A stretch of 64,000 nt of DNA from Sphingomonas adhaesiva (GCF_036946125.1 NZ_JAQIJT010000002.1:1858001-1922000), one strand, 5' to 3'. Counted from the stretch's first letter, positions 34,172 to 43,013 are shown. Notes: generated by a model not told the origin, from the sequence alone. Made by a program: numbers and translations.

Positions 34172-35662
34172 ATGGCCGATTGGTCTGCGATCGAAGCACT
34201 GCCCAACGAGCGGCTGGAAACGCTGTTCGCGAACGACGCCGAGCGGTTGCGGCGGCTGTCGCTGGACGTCGCCGGCATCCATTTCGACTGGTCGAAGACG
34301 CATCTGACGCCCGACGCGGTGGCGGCGTTCGAGGCGCTGGCGAAGCAGGTGGACCTGGCCGGCAAGCGCGAGGCGATGTTCGGCGGCAGCCACGTCAACG
34401 TGACCGAGGATCGTCCGGTCGAGCACACCGCCGAGCGCGGCGAGGGCAAGGCCGAGAGCGTGTCGCGCGCCGCCTCCTATCACGCCCGCATGCGCGCGGT
34501 GATCGACGCGATCGAGGCGGAGGCCTTCGGGCCGATCCGCCACGTCCTGCACGTCGGCATCGGCGGTTCCGCGCTGGGGCCGCACCTGCTGGTCGATGCG
34601 CTGGGGCGCGACAGCGACCGCTATGACGTGGCGATCGTCTCCAATGTCGACGGCGTGGCGCTGGACGATGTCTTCGACCGTTTCGACCCGGCGACCACGC
34701 TGCTGGCGGTGGCGTCCAAGACCTTCACCACGACCGAGACGATGATGAACGCCGAGAGCGTCATCGAGTGGATGAGCGGCGCGGGCGTCGCGGACCCGTA
34801 TGGCCGCGTCATCGCGATCACCGCCTCGCCCGAGAAGGCGATCGAATGGGGCGTCGACGAGACGCGCGTCCTGCCCTTCTCCGAAGGGGTCGGCGGGCGC
34901 TATTCGCTGTGGTCGTCGATCGGCTTCCCCGCCGCGATCAAGCTGGGCTGGGAGCAGTTCCAGGAGCTGCTGGAGGGCGCCGCCGAGATGGACCGCCACT
35001 TCCGCCTGTCCGCGCTGCACGAGAACGCGCCCGCGCTCGCGGCATTCGCGGACCTCTATTACACCCAGGTCCGTGGGTGCGAGACGCGTGCGCCCTTCGC
35101 CTATGACGAGCGGCTGCGGCTGCTGCCGAGCTACCTTCAGCAGCTGGAGATGGAGTCGAACGGCAAGAGCGTGACCGCCGACGGCCGGCCGGTCGGCCGC
35201 CCGACCGCGCCAATCACCTGGGGCGGCGTGGGCACCGATGCGCAGCATGCGGTGTTCCAGCTGCTGCACCAGGGCACGCACCTGATCCCGGTCGAGTTCC
35301 TGGCCGTGATCGAGCCGGGCGACACGCTGCCTGCGGAGCATCACCGCCAGTTGCTGCTCAACGCCTTCGCGCAGGGTGCCGCGCTGATGAAGGGCAAGCA
35401 GGTCGACGATCCGGCGCGCAGCTATGCCGGCGACCGCCCGTCGTCGACGCTGCTGCTCGACCGCCTCGACGCGCGGACGCTCGGCGCGCTGATCGCCTTC
35501 TACGAGCATCGCACGTTCGTGAACGGCGTGCTGCTGGGGATCAATTCGTTCGACCAGTTCGGGGTCGAGCTGGGCAAGGAAATGGCGAAGGCCGCGGCCA
35601 AGGGCGGCGGCGACTTCGACCCTTCCACCACCGACCTGATCGCGCGCGCCGGTCTGGCGTAG
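34172..35662 (+). CDS. pgi: Glucose-6-phosphate isomerase
   Basis: A 496-residue glycolytic and Entner-Doudoroff enzyme interconverting glucose 6-phosphate and fructose 6-phosphate. Visible are HVGIGGSALGPHLL near residue 126, SKTFTTTETMMNAES near 183, FSEGVGGRYSLWSSIG near 235 (the GGRxS signature), and FDQFGVELGKEMAK near 460. The ATG at 34172 has GGGAAG upstream. The downstream neighbour in related genomes is often glutathione reductase; here a vapBC module lies between. Confidence 0.96.
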   Translation: MADWSAIEALPNERLETLFANDAERLRRLSLDVAGIHFDWSKTHLTPDAVAAFEALAKQVDLAGKREAMFGGSHVNVTEDRPVEHTAERGEGKAESVSRAASYHARMRAVIDAIEAEAFGPIRHVLHVGIGGSALGPHLLVDALGRDSDRYDVAIVSNVDGVALDDVFDRFDPATTLLAVASKTFTTTETMMNAESVIEWMSGAGVADPYGRVIAITASPEKAIEWGVDETRVLPFSEGVGGRYSLWSSIGFPAAIKLGWEQFQELLEGAAEMDRHFRLSALHENAPALAAFADLYYTQVRGCETRAPFAYDERLRLLPSYLQQLEMESNGKSVTADGRPVGRPTAPITWGGVGTDAQHAVFQLLHQGTHLIPVEFLAVIEPGDTLPAEHHRQLLLNAFAQGAALMKGKQVDDPARSYAGDRPSSTLLLDRLDARTLGALIAFYEHRTFVNGVLLGINSFDQFGVELGKEMAKAAAKGGGDFDPSTTDLIARAGLA

Positions 35663-35678
35663 GCGGCGCGGCACGCCT

Positions 35679-35708
35679 ATGTGTATGGCTCTGCGGAGCC
35701 ATACACAT
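35679..35708. promoter_or_regulatory. 13-bp palindrome overlapping the vapB start (probable operator)
   Basis: Arms 35679-35691 (ATGTGTATGGCTC) and 35696-35708 (GAGCCATACACAT) are exact inverted copies with TGCG between. The right arm covers the first bases of the vapB start codon. VapB antitoxins bind such palindromes to repress their own operon, so this is the likely operator; it could also help end pgi transcription. Confidence 0.7.
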
Positions 35709-35913
35709 GCGGATGACACTCAACATCGACGACCAGCTCCTTGCGCTTGCCGTCCGGTCCAGCGGCAAGCGGACGCGTAGCGAGGCGGTCGAGGAAGCCC
35801 TGCGCCGTATGATCGCCATCAACCAGCAGGAAGCGCTCCTGTCCTTGCGCGGCATCGGGTGGGAAGGTGACTTGGACGACATGCGGACGAGCAAATACAT
35901 TCCAGCCGAATGA
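35707..35913 (+). CDS. vapB: VapB-type antitoxin
   Basis: A 68-residue antitoxin. The N-terminal strand MRMTLNIDDQLLALAVRSSG, then KRTRSEAVEEALRRMI, forms a ribbon-helix-helix-like DNA-binding domain of the VapB type (the DUF2191 group). The C-terminal tail GDLDDMRTSKYIPAE would thread into the toxin. Its stop overlaps the toxin ATG (ATGA). A palindrome covers its start codon, consistent with autoregulation. The alternative start is the ATG at 35713. Confidence 0.88.
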   Translation: MRMTLNIDDQLLALAVRSSGKRTRSEAVEEALRRMIAINQQEALLSLRGIGWEGDLDDMRTSKYIPAE

Positions 35914-36323
35914 TCATTCTCGTCGTTTCCAGTATCTGGATTGATCTGTTTCGCGGCCGTTCGACGGTCGGCACGGCGGCGTTGGAAACCCTCATCAAAC
36001 GTCGGCGGGTTGCCATCGGCGACCTGATCCTGACCGAAGTGCTCCAAGGCTTCAAACGTGAGACGGAATTCGAACGAGCACGGCAGACGCTGCTGCTCGC
36101 CGCGCCGTTAACGATCGTCGATGAAGAAGTCGCGCTGCAAGCCGCCCGCCACTACCGCACGCTGCGCGACCGCGGCATCACCGTGCGCAAGACGATCGAC
36201 ACGCTGATCGCCACGCGCTGCATCCTCGATCGCACCCCGCTGTTGTACAGCGACCGCGATTTCGACCCGTTCGTCCAGCATCTCGGCCTCCGGTCGGCGA
36301 TGGACCTGCCCGGAGTGACCTGA
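35910..36323 (+). CDS. vapC: VapC-type PIN domain toxin, first catalytic Asp replaced
   Basis: A 137-residue PIN-domain ribonuclease-like protein. Family members begin with a strand ending in an invariant aspartate (pattern V-D-S-S-x-W-I-D). Here the start is MIILVVSSIWIDLFRG, with Val at position 6 where Asp is expected. The other acids seem present: Glu in LTEVLQGF near 43, Asp in KTIDTLIATRC near 97, and Asp in LYSDRDFDPF near 115. A single A-to-T change (GAT to GTT) would explain it. The nuclease may be dead or weak. The module lies between pgi and gor. Confidence 0.85.
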   Translation: MIILVVSSIWIDLFRGRSTVGTAALETLIKRRRVAIGDLILTEVLQGFKRETEFERARQTLLLAAPLTIVDEEVALQAARHYRTLRDRGITVRKTIDTLIATRCILDRTPLLYSDRDFDPFVQHLGLRSAMDLPGVT

Positions 36324-37673
36324 ATGCCCGAGTTCGACTACGATCTGTTCGTCATCGGTGCCGGTTCCGGCGGCACGCGTGCGGCGCGCGTGTCGGCGGC
36401 GCACGGTGCGCGCGTGGCGGTGGCGGAGGAATATCGCGTCGGCGGCACCTGCGTCATCCGCGGCTGCGTGCCCAAGAAGCTGCTCGTCTACGGTGCGCAT
36501 TTCGCCGAGGACCTGCGCGATGCGCGCCACTTCGGCTGGGACGTGCCCGACGACTGCAACTTCCACTGGCCGCGGCTGCGCGACAACGTGCTGAAGGAAG
36601 TCGACCGGATCAACCAGGCGTACACCGCCACGCTGGAATCGAACGGCGCGGAGATCATCCACCAGCGCGCCACCGTCTCGGGCCCGAACGAGGTGACGCT
36701 GGCGGACGGGGCGAAGAAGACCGCGAAGACGATCCTGATCGCGGTCGGTGCGCATCCCGCGGTGCCGGAATGCCCCGGGCACGAACACGGCATCACCTCC
36801 AACGAGGCGTTCCACCTGGAGGCGATCCCCAAGCGCATTCTGATCGCTGGCGCGGGCTATATCGCCAACGAGTTCGCGGGCGTGTTTCACCAATTGGGCG
36901 CGCACGTCATCCTGATGAACCGGACGAAGGAGATCCTGCGCGGCTACGACCTGCAGATCCGCGACCGGCTGCTCCAGATCAGCATGATGAAGGGGCTGGA
37001 ATTCCGCTTCGACGCCGCCTTCCAGGGGATCGAGAAGATGGAGGACGGCTGCCTGAAGGTGAGCATGGCCAACCACGAGCCGGCGATCGTCGACATGGTG
37101 ATGTTCGCGACCGGGCGGAAGCCGAACACGCACGGTCTGGGGCTGGACACCGCCGGGGTCGAACTGGACGACATGGGCGCGGTGAAGGTGGACGGCGACA
37201 ACCGCAGCACCTGCCCGTCGATCTACGCGGTGGGCGATGTGACCAACCGTATCCAGCTGACTCCGGTCGCGATCCGCGAGGGGCAGGCGTTCGCGGACAA
37301 TCTGTTCGGCAAGGGCGGCGCGACGGTCGATTACGACTGCGTTCCCTCCGCGGTGTTCAGCCATCCGCCGCTCGCGGGCGTCGGCATGACCGAGGCGGAG
37401 GCGCGGCAGAAGCTGGGATCGGTGAAGGTCTATTCCAGCGACTTCCGCCCGATGAAGAACGTGCTGGCCGGGCGCGACGAGCGCGCGCTGTACAAGATGG
37501 TGTGCGACGGGGAGACCGACCGCGTCGTCGGTATCCATATGATCGGCCCCGACGTGCCCGAGATCATCCAGAGCGCCGCGGTGGCGGTGAAGGCGGGACT
37601 GACCAAGGCGCAGTTCGACGCCACGGTGGCGCTGCACCCGACGATGGCGGAGGAACTGGTGCTGTTGAAGTGA
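36324..37673 (+). CDS. gor: Glutathione-disulfide reductase
   Basis: A 449-residue FAD- and NADPH-dependent flavoprotein that keeps glutathione reduced. FAD-binding is DLFVIGAGSGGTRAAR near residue 7, the redox-active disulfide is GGTCVIRGCVPKK near 40, NADPH-binding is LIAGAGYIANEFAGV near 172, and the C-terminal catalytic box is LHPTMAEELV. The protein starts directly after the vapC stop. A small perfect hairpin follows the stop and probably terminates the transcript. Confidence 0.95.
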   Translation: MPEFDYDLFVIGAGSGGTRAARVSAAHGARVAVAEEYRVGGTCVIRGCVPKKLLVYGAHFAEDLRDARHFGWDVPDDCNFHWPRLRDNVLKEVDRINQAYTATLESNGAEIIHQRATVSGPNEVTLADGAKKTAKTILIAVGAHPAVPECPGHEHGITSNEAFHLEAIPKRILIAGAGYIANEFAGVFHQLGAHVILMNRTKEILRGYDLQIRDRLLQISMMKGLEFRFDAAFQGIEKMEDGCLKVSMANHEPAIVDMVMFATGRKPNTHGLGLDTAGVELDDMGAVKVDGDNRSTCPSIYAVGDVTNRIQLTPVAIREGQAFADNLFGKGGATVDYDCVPSAVFSHPPLAGVGMTEAEARQKLGSVKVYSSDFRPMKNVLAGRDERALYKMVCDGETDRVVGIHMIGPDVPEIIQSAAVAVKAGLTKAQFDATVALHPTMAEELVLLK

Positions 37674-37674
37674 T

Positions 37675-37700
37675 CGTGCTCCTGCGCACGCAGGAGCACG
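37675..37700. repeat. Perfect 12-bp hairpin after gor
   Basis: CGTGCTCCTGCG and CGCAGGAGCACG pair exactly around a 2-base loop, directly after the gor stop codon. It carries the end motif of the GTGCTCCTGC repeat family and may be a solo end of that element serving as a terminator. Confidence 0.7.
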
Positions 37701-37724
37701 GTGAAGCGCGGGGTGACGTTCGAC

Positions 37725-38174
37725 CTACCCCGCCGCCACCCCGCCGCGCCCGGTCGGAATGACCGCGGCGGTCATGCGCGCGACGCACACCAGCCGCCCA
37801 TCCTCGTCCTCGATCCGGATCGACCAGACCTGGCTGGTGCGGCCGCGCGCCTCGGCGCGGGCGGTGGCGTAGACGAAGCCGTCGCCGGCGGGGCGGATGT
37901 GGTTCGCGTTGATCTCCATGCCCACGGCGGCGGATACCGCGGGGTCGACGGTCATCGCCGCGGCGACCGAGGCGACCGTCTCCGCCAGCGCGACCGAGGC
38001 GCCGCCGTGGAGCCGGCCGTAGGGCTGCTTCGTCCGCTCGTTCACCGGCATCCGCGCCCTGATCCAGTCGTCGCCCGCCTCGACGAACTCGATGCCGAGG
38101 AATCCGGGCATGGAGGTCGCCCCGGTGCGCGTCATCGCGGCCAGATCGGGGGTACCGGCGTGCCAGATCGTCAT
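37725..38174 (-). CDS. Hotdog-fold thioesterase (PaaI family)
   Basis: A 149-residue acyl-CoA thioesterase of the PaaI type. The conserved YGRLHGGASVALAETVASVA near residue 53 has the HGG element and the catalytic acid. GMEINANHIRPAGDGFVYA near 85 is the usual second block. The ATG at 38174 has GGAGGA upstream and overlaps the stop of the gene before it (ATGA). It ends the three-gene minus-strand unit with the zincin-like gene and the copper chaperone. Confidence 0.9.
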   Translation of the reverse strand: MTIWHAGTPDLAAMTRTGATSMPGFLGIEFVEAGDDWIRARMPVNERTKQPYGRLHGGASVALAETVASVAAAMTVDPAVSAAVGMEINANHIRPAGDGFVYATARAEARGRTSQVWSIRIEDEDGRLVCVARMTAAVIPTGRGGVAAG

Positions 38175-38632
38175 GATGTTCCTCCGAAAGGCAGGATGGA
38201 TTCGTAGCTGTCGAGCGGCGGCGCGCCGGGCACGGTCCGCCCGCGGCGCAGCAGGAAGGCGTGGCGGACGATCTCCGCCTGCTGTTCGATGCCGTAGCGC
38301 CGAAGCGGCCAGCCGGGGCGGACGCTGTAATAATAGCGGCAGAAGGGATGGCGCGCGAGCGGCAGGCATATCCCCTGCTGATGCTGCCACACGTGGCACA
38401 TCTCGTGGATGAACAACCCCTGCGCGTCGAGCGGAGCGGCGGCGAAATCGTCGCGGCACAGCCCGCCCCGGGGGTGGAAGTGGATATGCCCGCGCGGCGC
38501 CATGACCACGTCGGCGGGCTGGAAGAAGGCCCATTTGCGCCGGACGATCGTCACCGGCGCATAGTCGATCGCATCGCCGTAGACCGACCGCGCCAGCGCG
38601 ATCTCGCCCGGGGTCAGCGGGCGCGCGGTCAA
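38171..38632 (-). CDS. Zincin-like protein with HExxH motif (vgr-related)
   Basis: A 153-residue soluble protein. It starts at a TTG (LTARPLTPGE) overlapping the stop of the copper chaperone gene; no ATG is available. A zinc-metallopeptidase-like motif is seen in LFIHEMCHVWQHQQG near residue 85 (H-E-x-x-H), and downstream RYGIEQQAEIVRHAFLLR offers a further Glu. Sphingomonad genomes carry similar proteins, usually labelled vgr-related. Peptidase activity is not shown. Coupled starts on both sides indicate co-expression with the copper chaperone and the thioesterase. Confidence 0.7.
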   Translation of the reverse strand: MTARPLTPGEIALARSVYGDAIDYAPVTIVRRKWAFFQPADVVMAPRGHIHFHPRGGLCRDDFAAAPLDAQGLFIHEMCHVWQHQQGICLPLARHPFCRYYYSVRPGWPLRRYGIEQQAEIVRHAFLLRRGRTVPGAPPLDSYESILPFGGTS

Positions 38633-39069
38633 TGCGGCGCCGCCTCGCCCGCGCCGACGACCTGCGCCGCGGCCTCCACCGCATGACCATCGGCGAAGCG
38701 GAAGGTCAGCGGCAACGTCGCGCCGGCGGTCACGGTGGCGGGGACGCCGAACATCATCGCGTGATAGCCCCCCGGCGCGAGCTTCGCGGCACCGCCGGCC
38801 GCGACGGGGAGCGCGGCGACGGCGTCCATCGCCATCATCCCGTTGCCGGTCATGCGGCTTTCGTGAAGCTCGATCCGCGCGACGCCGGGGGCGGTGATCT
38901 GCACCAGCTGCGCGTCCTTCGCGCCGCCGTGGAGCACGGCATAAGCGGCGGCGGGGCGGCCGGGGACGGCGGCGAGGCGGACCCAGGCGTCGCTGACGGT
39001 CGGGGTGGCGGGCGCCTGCGAGCAGGCGGCGACCAGCAGGGCGGCGGCGATCGTGGCGAAACGGCGCAT
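38629..39069 (-). CDS. Periplasmic copper chaperone PCuAC (lipoprotein-like signal)
   Basis: A 146-residue copper(I) carrier that supplies the CuA centre of cytochrome c oxidase. The N-terminal signal MRRFATIAAALLVAACSQAP carries a lipobox (VAAC), so the protein is probably lipid-anchored in the periplasm. The copper motif is HESRMTGNGMMAM near residue 70, then GYHAMMFG about 20 residues later (H, M, H, M ligands). The start at 39069 has GGAAGAA upstream. It is the first gene of its minus-strand unit. Confidence 0.92.
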   Translation of the reverse strand: MRRFATIAAALLVAACSQAPATPTVSDAWVRLAAVPGRPAAAYAVLHGGAKDAQLVQITAPGVARIELHESRMTGNGMMAMDAVAALPVAAGGAAKLAPGGYHAMMFGVPATVTAGATLPLTFRFADGHAVEAAAQVVGAGEAAPH

Positions 39070-39145
39070 CGGTTCTTCCTTCGTGTCGTATCGGATTAGG
39101 GAGCGTAGCGGATGGCGGCAACTCCCCCGCAGTGACGACGAGTCA

Positions 39146-41563
39146 TTACGACCGCCGCCGCGCATCCGCGTTCTTCGTGCGCAGCGTCGCCGCCGCGCCG
39201 GCGGGGTCGTCGGGCCAGGGATGGCGCGGGTAGCGCCCGCGCATCTCCTTCGCCACCGCGCTCCAGCTGCCGCGCCAGAAGCCGGGCAGGTCGCGCGTGG
39301 TCTGGATCGGACGGCCGGCCGGGCTGGTGAGCGACAGGACGAGCGGCACGCGCCCCTCCCCCACCACCGGATGCGCCGACACGCCGAACAGGGCCTGGAC
39401 GCGCAATTCCACCGTCGGCCCGGCCTCCGCCCCATAGTCGATCGCATGGGTGGAGCCCGCGGGGCTGGTGAACGAGGCGGGGGCGAGGCGGTCGATCTGC
39501 CGCATCGCGTCCCAGCCGGCGAGCGTGCGCAGCGCCTCGACCAGGGCGCCGGGCGGAATCGCGTCGAGCCGGCGGCGCCCCTCGACCAGCGCGGGGAGCC
39601 AGTCGTCGAGGCGGTCGAGCAGCGTCGCATCGTCGAGCGCGACGCCGGCATAGGCGGCGCGCGTGCGCAGCGCCTGCGCGCCCTCCGACCAGGGCAGCAG
39701 CGACAGGCCGTACGTCCTCACCCCCTCCACCAGCGCGTCGGCGATCGCGGCGGGATCGGCGGCGGTGTCGGGGCCGCTGGACAGGCGGATCGCGCCCAGC
39801 CTGCGTTCGCGCAAGGGCTGGACCGCGCCGGTCGCGGGGTCGAAGGCGGCGGTGCGGCGGGTTTCGAGGCGATCGGCGAACATGCGCTCCACCTCGGCCG
39901 GGTCGATCGCCGCGGCCGAGAGGATGCGCGCCCCCGCCGCCATCCCCTGCGTCTCGGCGACTGCAAGCCATTCGGCACGCGCCAGCGGGGAGGTGGCGTC
40001 GAGCCTGAACCCGCGCCCGCCGGCGGAGGCCCAGCGCTCGCCGCCGGCGTCGCGGCGTTTCGCGACGCGGTCGGGGAAGGCGAGCGCGATACAGCCCGCG
40101 ATCGTCCCCTCGCCGCCTGCGCCCTTCACCATCCCCGCCCAGCGACGCGCCAGCCCGCGCGCGCTTTCCGCCTTGGGCGAGCGGTCGCCGCGCCAGCGTC
40201 GCCACCGCAGCTCCAGATCGGCGTCGTTGCCGCCCAGCCCGCGCTCCTGCAACAGCACCGCGACCTCGGCGGCGAGGCGCTTGTCGGGCGCGAGCAGCAG
40301 CATGTGCGCGAGCCGCGGCGACATCGGGAGCGCCGCCATCGCGCGGCCATGCGCGGTCGGGCGGCCGTCGTCATCCAGCGCGCCCAGCGTGGCGAGCCGC
40401 GCGCGCGCCTCCGCCACCGCCGCCTCGGGCGGCGGGTCGAGCCAGGCGAGCGAGCGCGGGTCCGCCACGCCCCAGATCGCGGTGGCGAGCAGCAGCGCGG
40501 ACAGGTCCGCCTCCAGGATCTCGGGCGGGTCGAAGCGCGGCATTCCCGCGGTCGCCGCCTCCTCCCACAAGCGATAGGCGACGCCCAGTCCCTGTCGCGC
40601 TGCGCGCCCGGCGCGCTGGGTGGCGGCGGCCTGGCTCTCGCGCTCGGTCACCAGCCGCGTCATGCCCGCGGCGCGATCGTAGCGCGGGCGGCGCGCGAGC
40701 CCCGAATCGACGACGATGCGGATGCCGTCCAGCGTCAGGCTGGTTTCCGCGATCGACGTGGCGAGCACCAGCTTGCGCGCGCCGTCGGGCTCGGGGCGGA
40801 TCGCGGCGCGCTGCGCGGCGGGGTCCAGGCTGCCGTGGAGGCGGTGGAGACGGACGCCGGGCAGGTCGGGGAGACGCTCGGCGGTCCGCTCGATCTCGGC
40901 GACGCCGGGCAGGAAGGCGAGCAGCCCGCCCTCCGCCTCCGCCAGCGCGCGGCGGATCGCGGCGGCCATGCCGTCCTCGATCCGCGCCTCCGCGGCGCGG
41001 CCGATATGGCGCAGGTCGAGCGGGTGGCTGCGCCCTTCGCTCTCGATCACCGGCGCGCCGTTCATCAACGCGGCGAAGCGCGCGCCGTCCAGCGTCGCGG
41101 ACATGGCGACGATGCGCAGGTCGGGGCGCAACGCCCCCTGCGCGTCGAGCGCGAGCGCGAGGCCGAAGTCGCCGTCGAGGCTGCGTTCGTGAACCTCGTC
41201 GAAGAGGATCGCGGCGACGCCCGCCAGTTCGGGATCGTCCTGCAACCGCGCAGTCAGGATGCCTTCGGTCACGACCGTGACGCGGGTCGCGGCGGAGCGC
41301 CTGGTATCGAGCCGCGTGGCATAGCCGAAGGTGCGCCCGACGGGCTCGTCGGCGAGCGCGGCCATCCGCTCCGCGGCGGCGCGCGCGGCGAGGCGGCGCG
41401 GCGAGGTGACGAGGACCTCGCCCGTGCACCACGGCTCGGCCAGCAGCGCGGGCGCGACCGCGGTGGTCTTGCCCGCGCCGGGCGGGGCGACCAGCACCGC
41501 CGCCGGCCCCGCCCGCAATGCGGCGAGCAGGTCGGGGAGGACGGCGTGGATCGGGAGGGTCAT
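39146..41563 (-). CDS. hrpB: ATP-dependent helicase HrpB
   Basis: An 805-residue DEAH-family (DEVH) helicase of the HrpB type. Walker A is VAPPGAGKTTAV near residue 25, motif II is LFDEVHERSLDGDFG near 118, motif III is SATLDG near 154, and motif VI is TQRAGRAARQGLG near 312. The C-terminal HrpB-specific domain is present, ending with TRDLPGFWRGSWSAVAKEMR and GRYPRHPWPDDP, conserved in the family. The physiological role is unknown in this group; RNA remodelling is assumed. Confidence 0.93.
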   Translation of the reverse strand: MTLPIHAVLPDLLAALRAGPAAVLVAPPGAGKTTAVAPALLAEPWCTGEVLVTSPRRLAARAAAERMAALADEPVGRTFGYATRLDTRRSAATRVTVVTEGILTARLQDDPELAGVAAILFDEVHERSLDGDFGLALALDAQGALRPDLRIVAMSATLDGARFAALMNGAPVIESEGRSHPLDLRHIGRAAEARIEDGMAAAIRRALAEAEGGLLAFLPGVAEIERTAERLPDLPGVRLHRLHGSLDPAAQRAAIRPEPDGARKLVLATSIAETSLTLDGIRIVVDSGLARRPRYDRAAGMTRLVTERESQAAATQRAGRAARQGLGVAYRLWEEAATAGMPRFDPPEILEADLSALLLATAIWGVADPRSLAWLDPPPEAAVAEARARLATLGALDDDGRPTAHGRAMAALPMSPRLAHMLLLAPDKRLAAEVAVLLQERGLGGNDADLELRWRRWRGDRSPKAESARGLARRWAGMVKGAGGEGTIAGCIALAFPDRVAKRRDAGGERWASAGGRGFRLDATSPLARAEWLAVAETQGMAAGARILSAAAIDPAEVERMFADRLETRRTAAFDPATGAVQPLRERRLGAIRLSSGPDTAADPAAIADALVEGVRTYGLSLLPWSEGAQALRTRAAYAGVALDDATLLDRLDDWLPALVEGRRRLDAIPPGALVEALRTLAGWDAMRQIDRLAPASFTSPAGSTHAIDYGAEAGPTVELRVQALFGVSAHPVVGEGRVPLVLSLTSPAGRPIQTTRDLPGFWRGSWSAVAKEMRGRYPRHPWPDDPAGAAATLRTKNADARRRS

Positions 41564-41625
41564 GCAGGCGGCCCTAGCGCGATCGGGGGCCGGGGTGAAA
41601 GCGGGACGGTCGCCCCACCTACCAC

Positions 41626-41720
41626 GTCACCCCGGACTTGTTCCGGGGTCCAGGGGTCCGCACGAAGCGGTCAGCGAGGTTCATGGAACCCTGGATGCCG
41701 GGACAAGCCCGGCATGACGG
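41626..41720. repeat. Palindromic intergenic repeat, GTCACCCC family (copy 4)
   Basis: Starts GTCACCCCGGACTTGTTCCG and ends CCTGGATGCCGGGACAAGCC followed by CGGCATGACGG, nearly identical at its ends to copy 1. It lies upstream of hrpB and downstream of the sugar kinase gene. Confidence 0.8.
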
Positions 41721-41765
41721 GTGACGACGGCGTCATTTCCGCCCGCCCCCCCGGGACCACACGGA

Positions 41766-42770
41766 TCACACGTGCGCGGTCAGCGCCTTCAGGTCGACGA
41801 TCGGGCGTGCGCCGAAATGCTGGATCACCTCCGCGGCGCAGATCGCGCCCATCGTGAGCGAGGCCTCCAGCGACCGCCCGCGCGCCTGACCGTGGAGGAA
41901 GCCCGCGGCGAACAGGTCGCCGGCCCCCGTGGTGTCGACCACCTTCTCGATCGGTTGCGCGGGGACGGTGACGCGCTCGTCACCCGCCACCGCCATCGCG
42001 CCACGCTCGGCGAGGGTGACGACGACCAGCGGCACCTTGCCCGACACCGCGGCGACCGCGGCATCGACCGACGACGTCTCGGTCAGGAACATGATCTCCG
42101 CCTCGTTGGCGAACAGAACGTCGATCAGCCCGGCGTCGATCAGCTCGTGGAAGGCGGCGCGGTGGCGATCGATCACGAATTCCGCCGACAGCGTGAAGGC
42201 GACCTTGCGCCCCGCGGCGCGCGCGATGTCGATCGCGGCGCGCATCGCGGCGCGCGGTTCCTCGGGATCCCACAGATAGCCCTCCAGATACAGATAGCGC
42301 GCGTCCGCGATCAGCGTCGCGTCGAGCTGGTCGGCGGGCAGATAGTGCGACGCGCCCAAGAAGGTGTTCATCGTGCGCTGCCCGTCCGGCGTCACGAAGA
42401 TCAGGCAGCGGCCGGTGGTGGGAGCGCCGGCGCGCGCGGGCGTGTCGAAGCGGATGCCGGCGGCGCGGATGTCGTGCGCGAACACCTCGCCCAGCTGGTC
42501 GTCGGCGACCTGACCGATGAAGGCGCACGCGCTGCCCAGCGTCGCCATGCCCGCGATCGTGTTCGCCGCGGAGCCGCCCGACACTTCCTGCCCCGGTCCC
42601 ATCCTGGCATAGAGCGCGTCGGCCTCCTCCGGCGAGAAGACGAGCGCCATCGCGCCCTTCGTCATGCCGTTGTCGGCGATGAAATCGTCCTGCGCGGGAG
42701 ACAGGATGTCGACGATGGCATTGCCGATGGCGACGATGTCGTAATGGGGTTCGGGGCGGGAGTCGGTCAC
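41766..42770 (-). CDS. PfkB family carbohydrate/adenosine kinase
   Basis: A 334-residue kinase of the PfkB (ribokinase) family, the group often labelled adenosine kinase in alphaproteobacteria. Visible are AIGNAIVDILSPAQDDFIA near residue 13, GGSAANTIAGMATLG near 62, LFANEAEI near 214, and the C-terminal signature DTTGAGDLFAAGFLHGQ near 277 with the catalytic Asp. The GTG at 42770 (VTDSRPEPHYDIV) is chosen because the upstream frame runs into repeat DNA. The substrate is not settled. Confidence 0.88.
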   Translation of the reverse strand: MTDSRPEPHYDIVAIGNAIVDILSPAQDDFIADNGMTKGAMALVFSPEEADALYARMGPGQEVSGGSAANTIAGMATLGSACAFIGQVADDQLGEVFAHDIRAAGIRFDTPARAGAPTTGRCLIFVTPDGQRTMNTFLGASHYLPADQLDATLIADARYLYLEGYLWDPEEPRAAMRAAIDIARAAGRKVAFTLSAEFVIDRHRAAFHELIDAGLIDVLFANEAEIMFLTETSSVDAAVAAVSGKVPLVVVTLAERGAMAVAGDERVTVPAQPIEKVVDTTGAGDLFAAGFLHGQARGRSLEASLTMGAICAAEVIQHFGARPIVDLKALTAHV

Positions 42771-42808
42771 GGGGGGCCTTTCGGGAAAGAACGCGAGGAG
42801 CCCCGCAA

Positions 42809-42930
42809 CCTCCGTTCGTGCTGAGGAGGCATCGAGCGAAGTCGAGAGGCCGTCTCGAAGCACAAGCGCTGCGCTTACCCTTCGAGACGGGTCCTCGACA
42901 AGCTCGGCCCCTCCTCAGGGCGAACGGAGG
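42809..42930. repeat. Palindromic intergenic repeat, CCTCCGTTCG family
   Basis: CCTCCGTTCGTGCTGAGGAG on the left and CTCCTCAGGGCGAACGGAGG on the right are inverted copies with small differences. Within lies CTTCGAGACGGGTCCTCGAC, a motif common in sphingomonad intergenic DNA. It fills most of the 243-base gap between two divergent genes. Confidence 0.75.
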
Positions 42931-43013
42931 GGGTGGCGGGGCGATGTTGGCCCGCGCGGTAAAGGGCGCCTGGCACTTGCGCAACCATTGCGACCCCGCA
43001 ACGCTATGACGGG

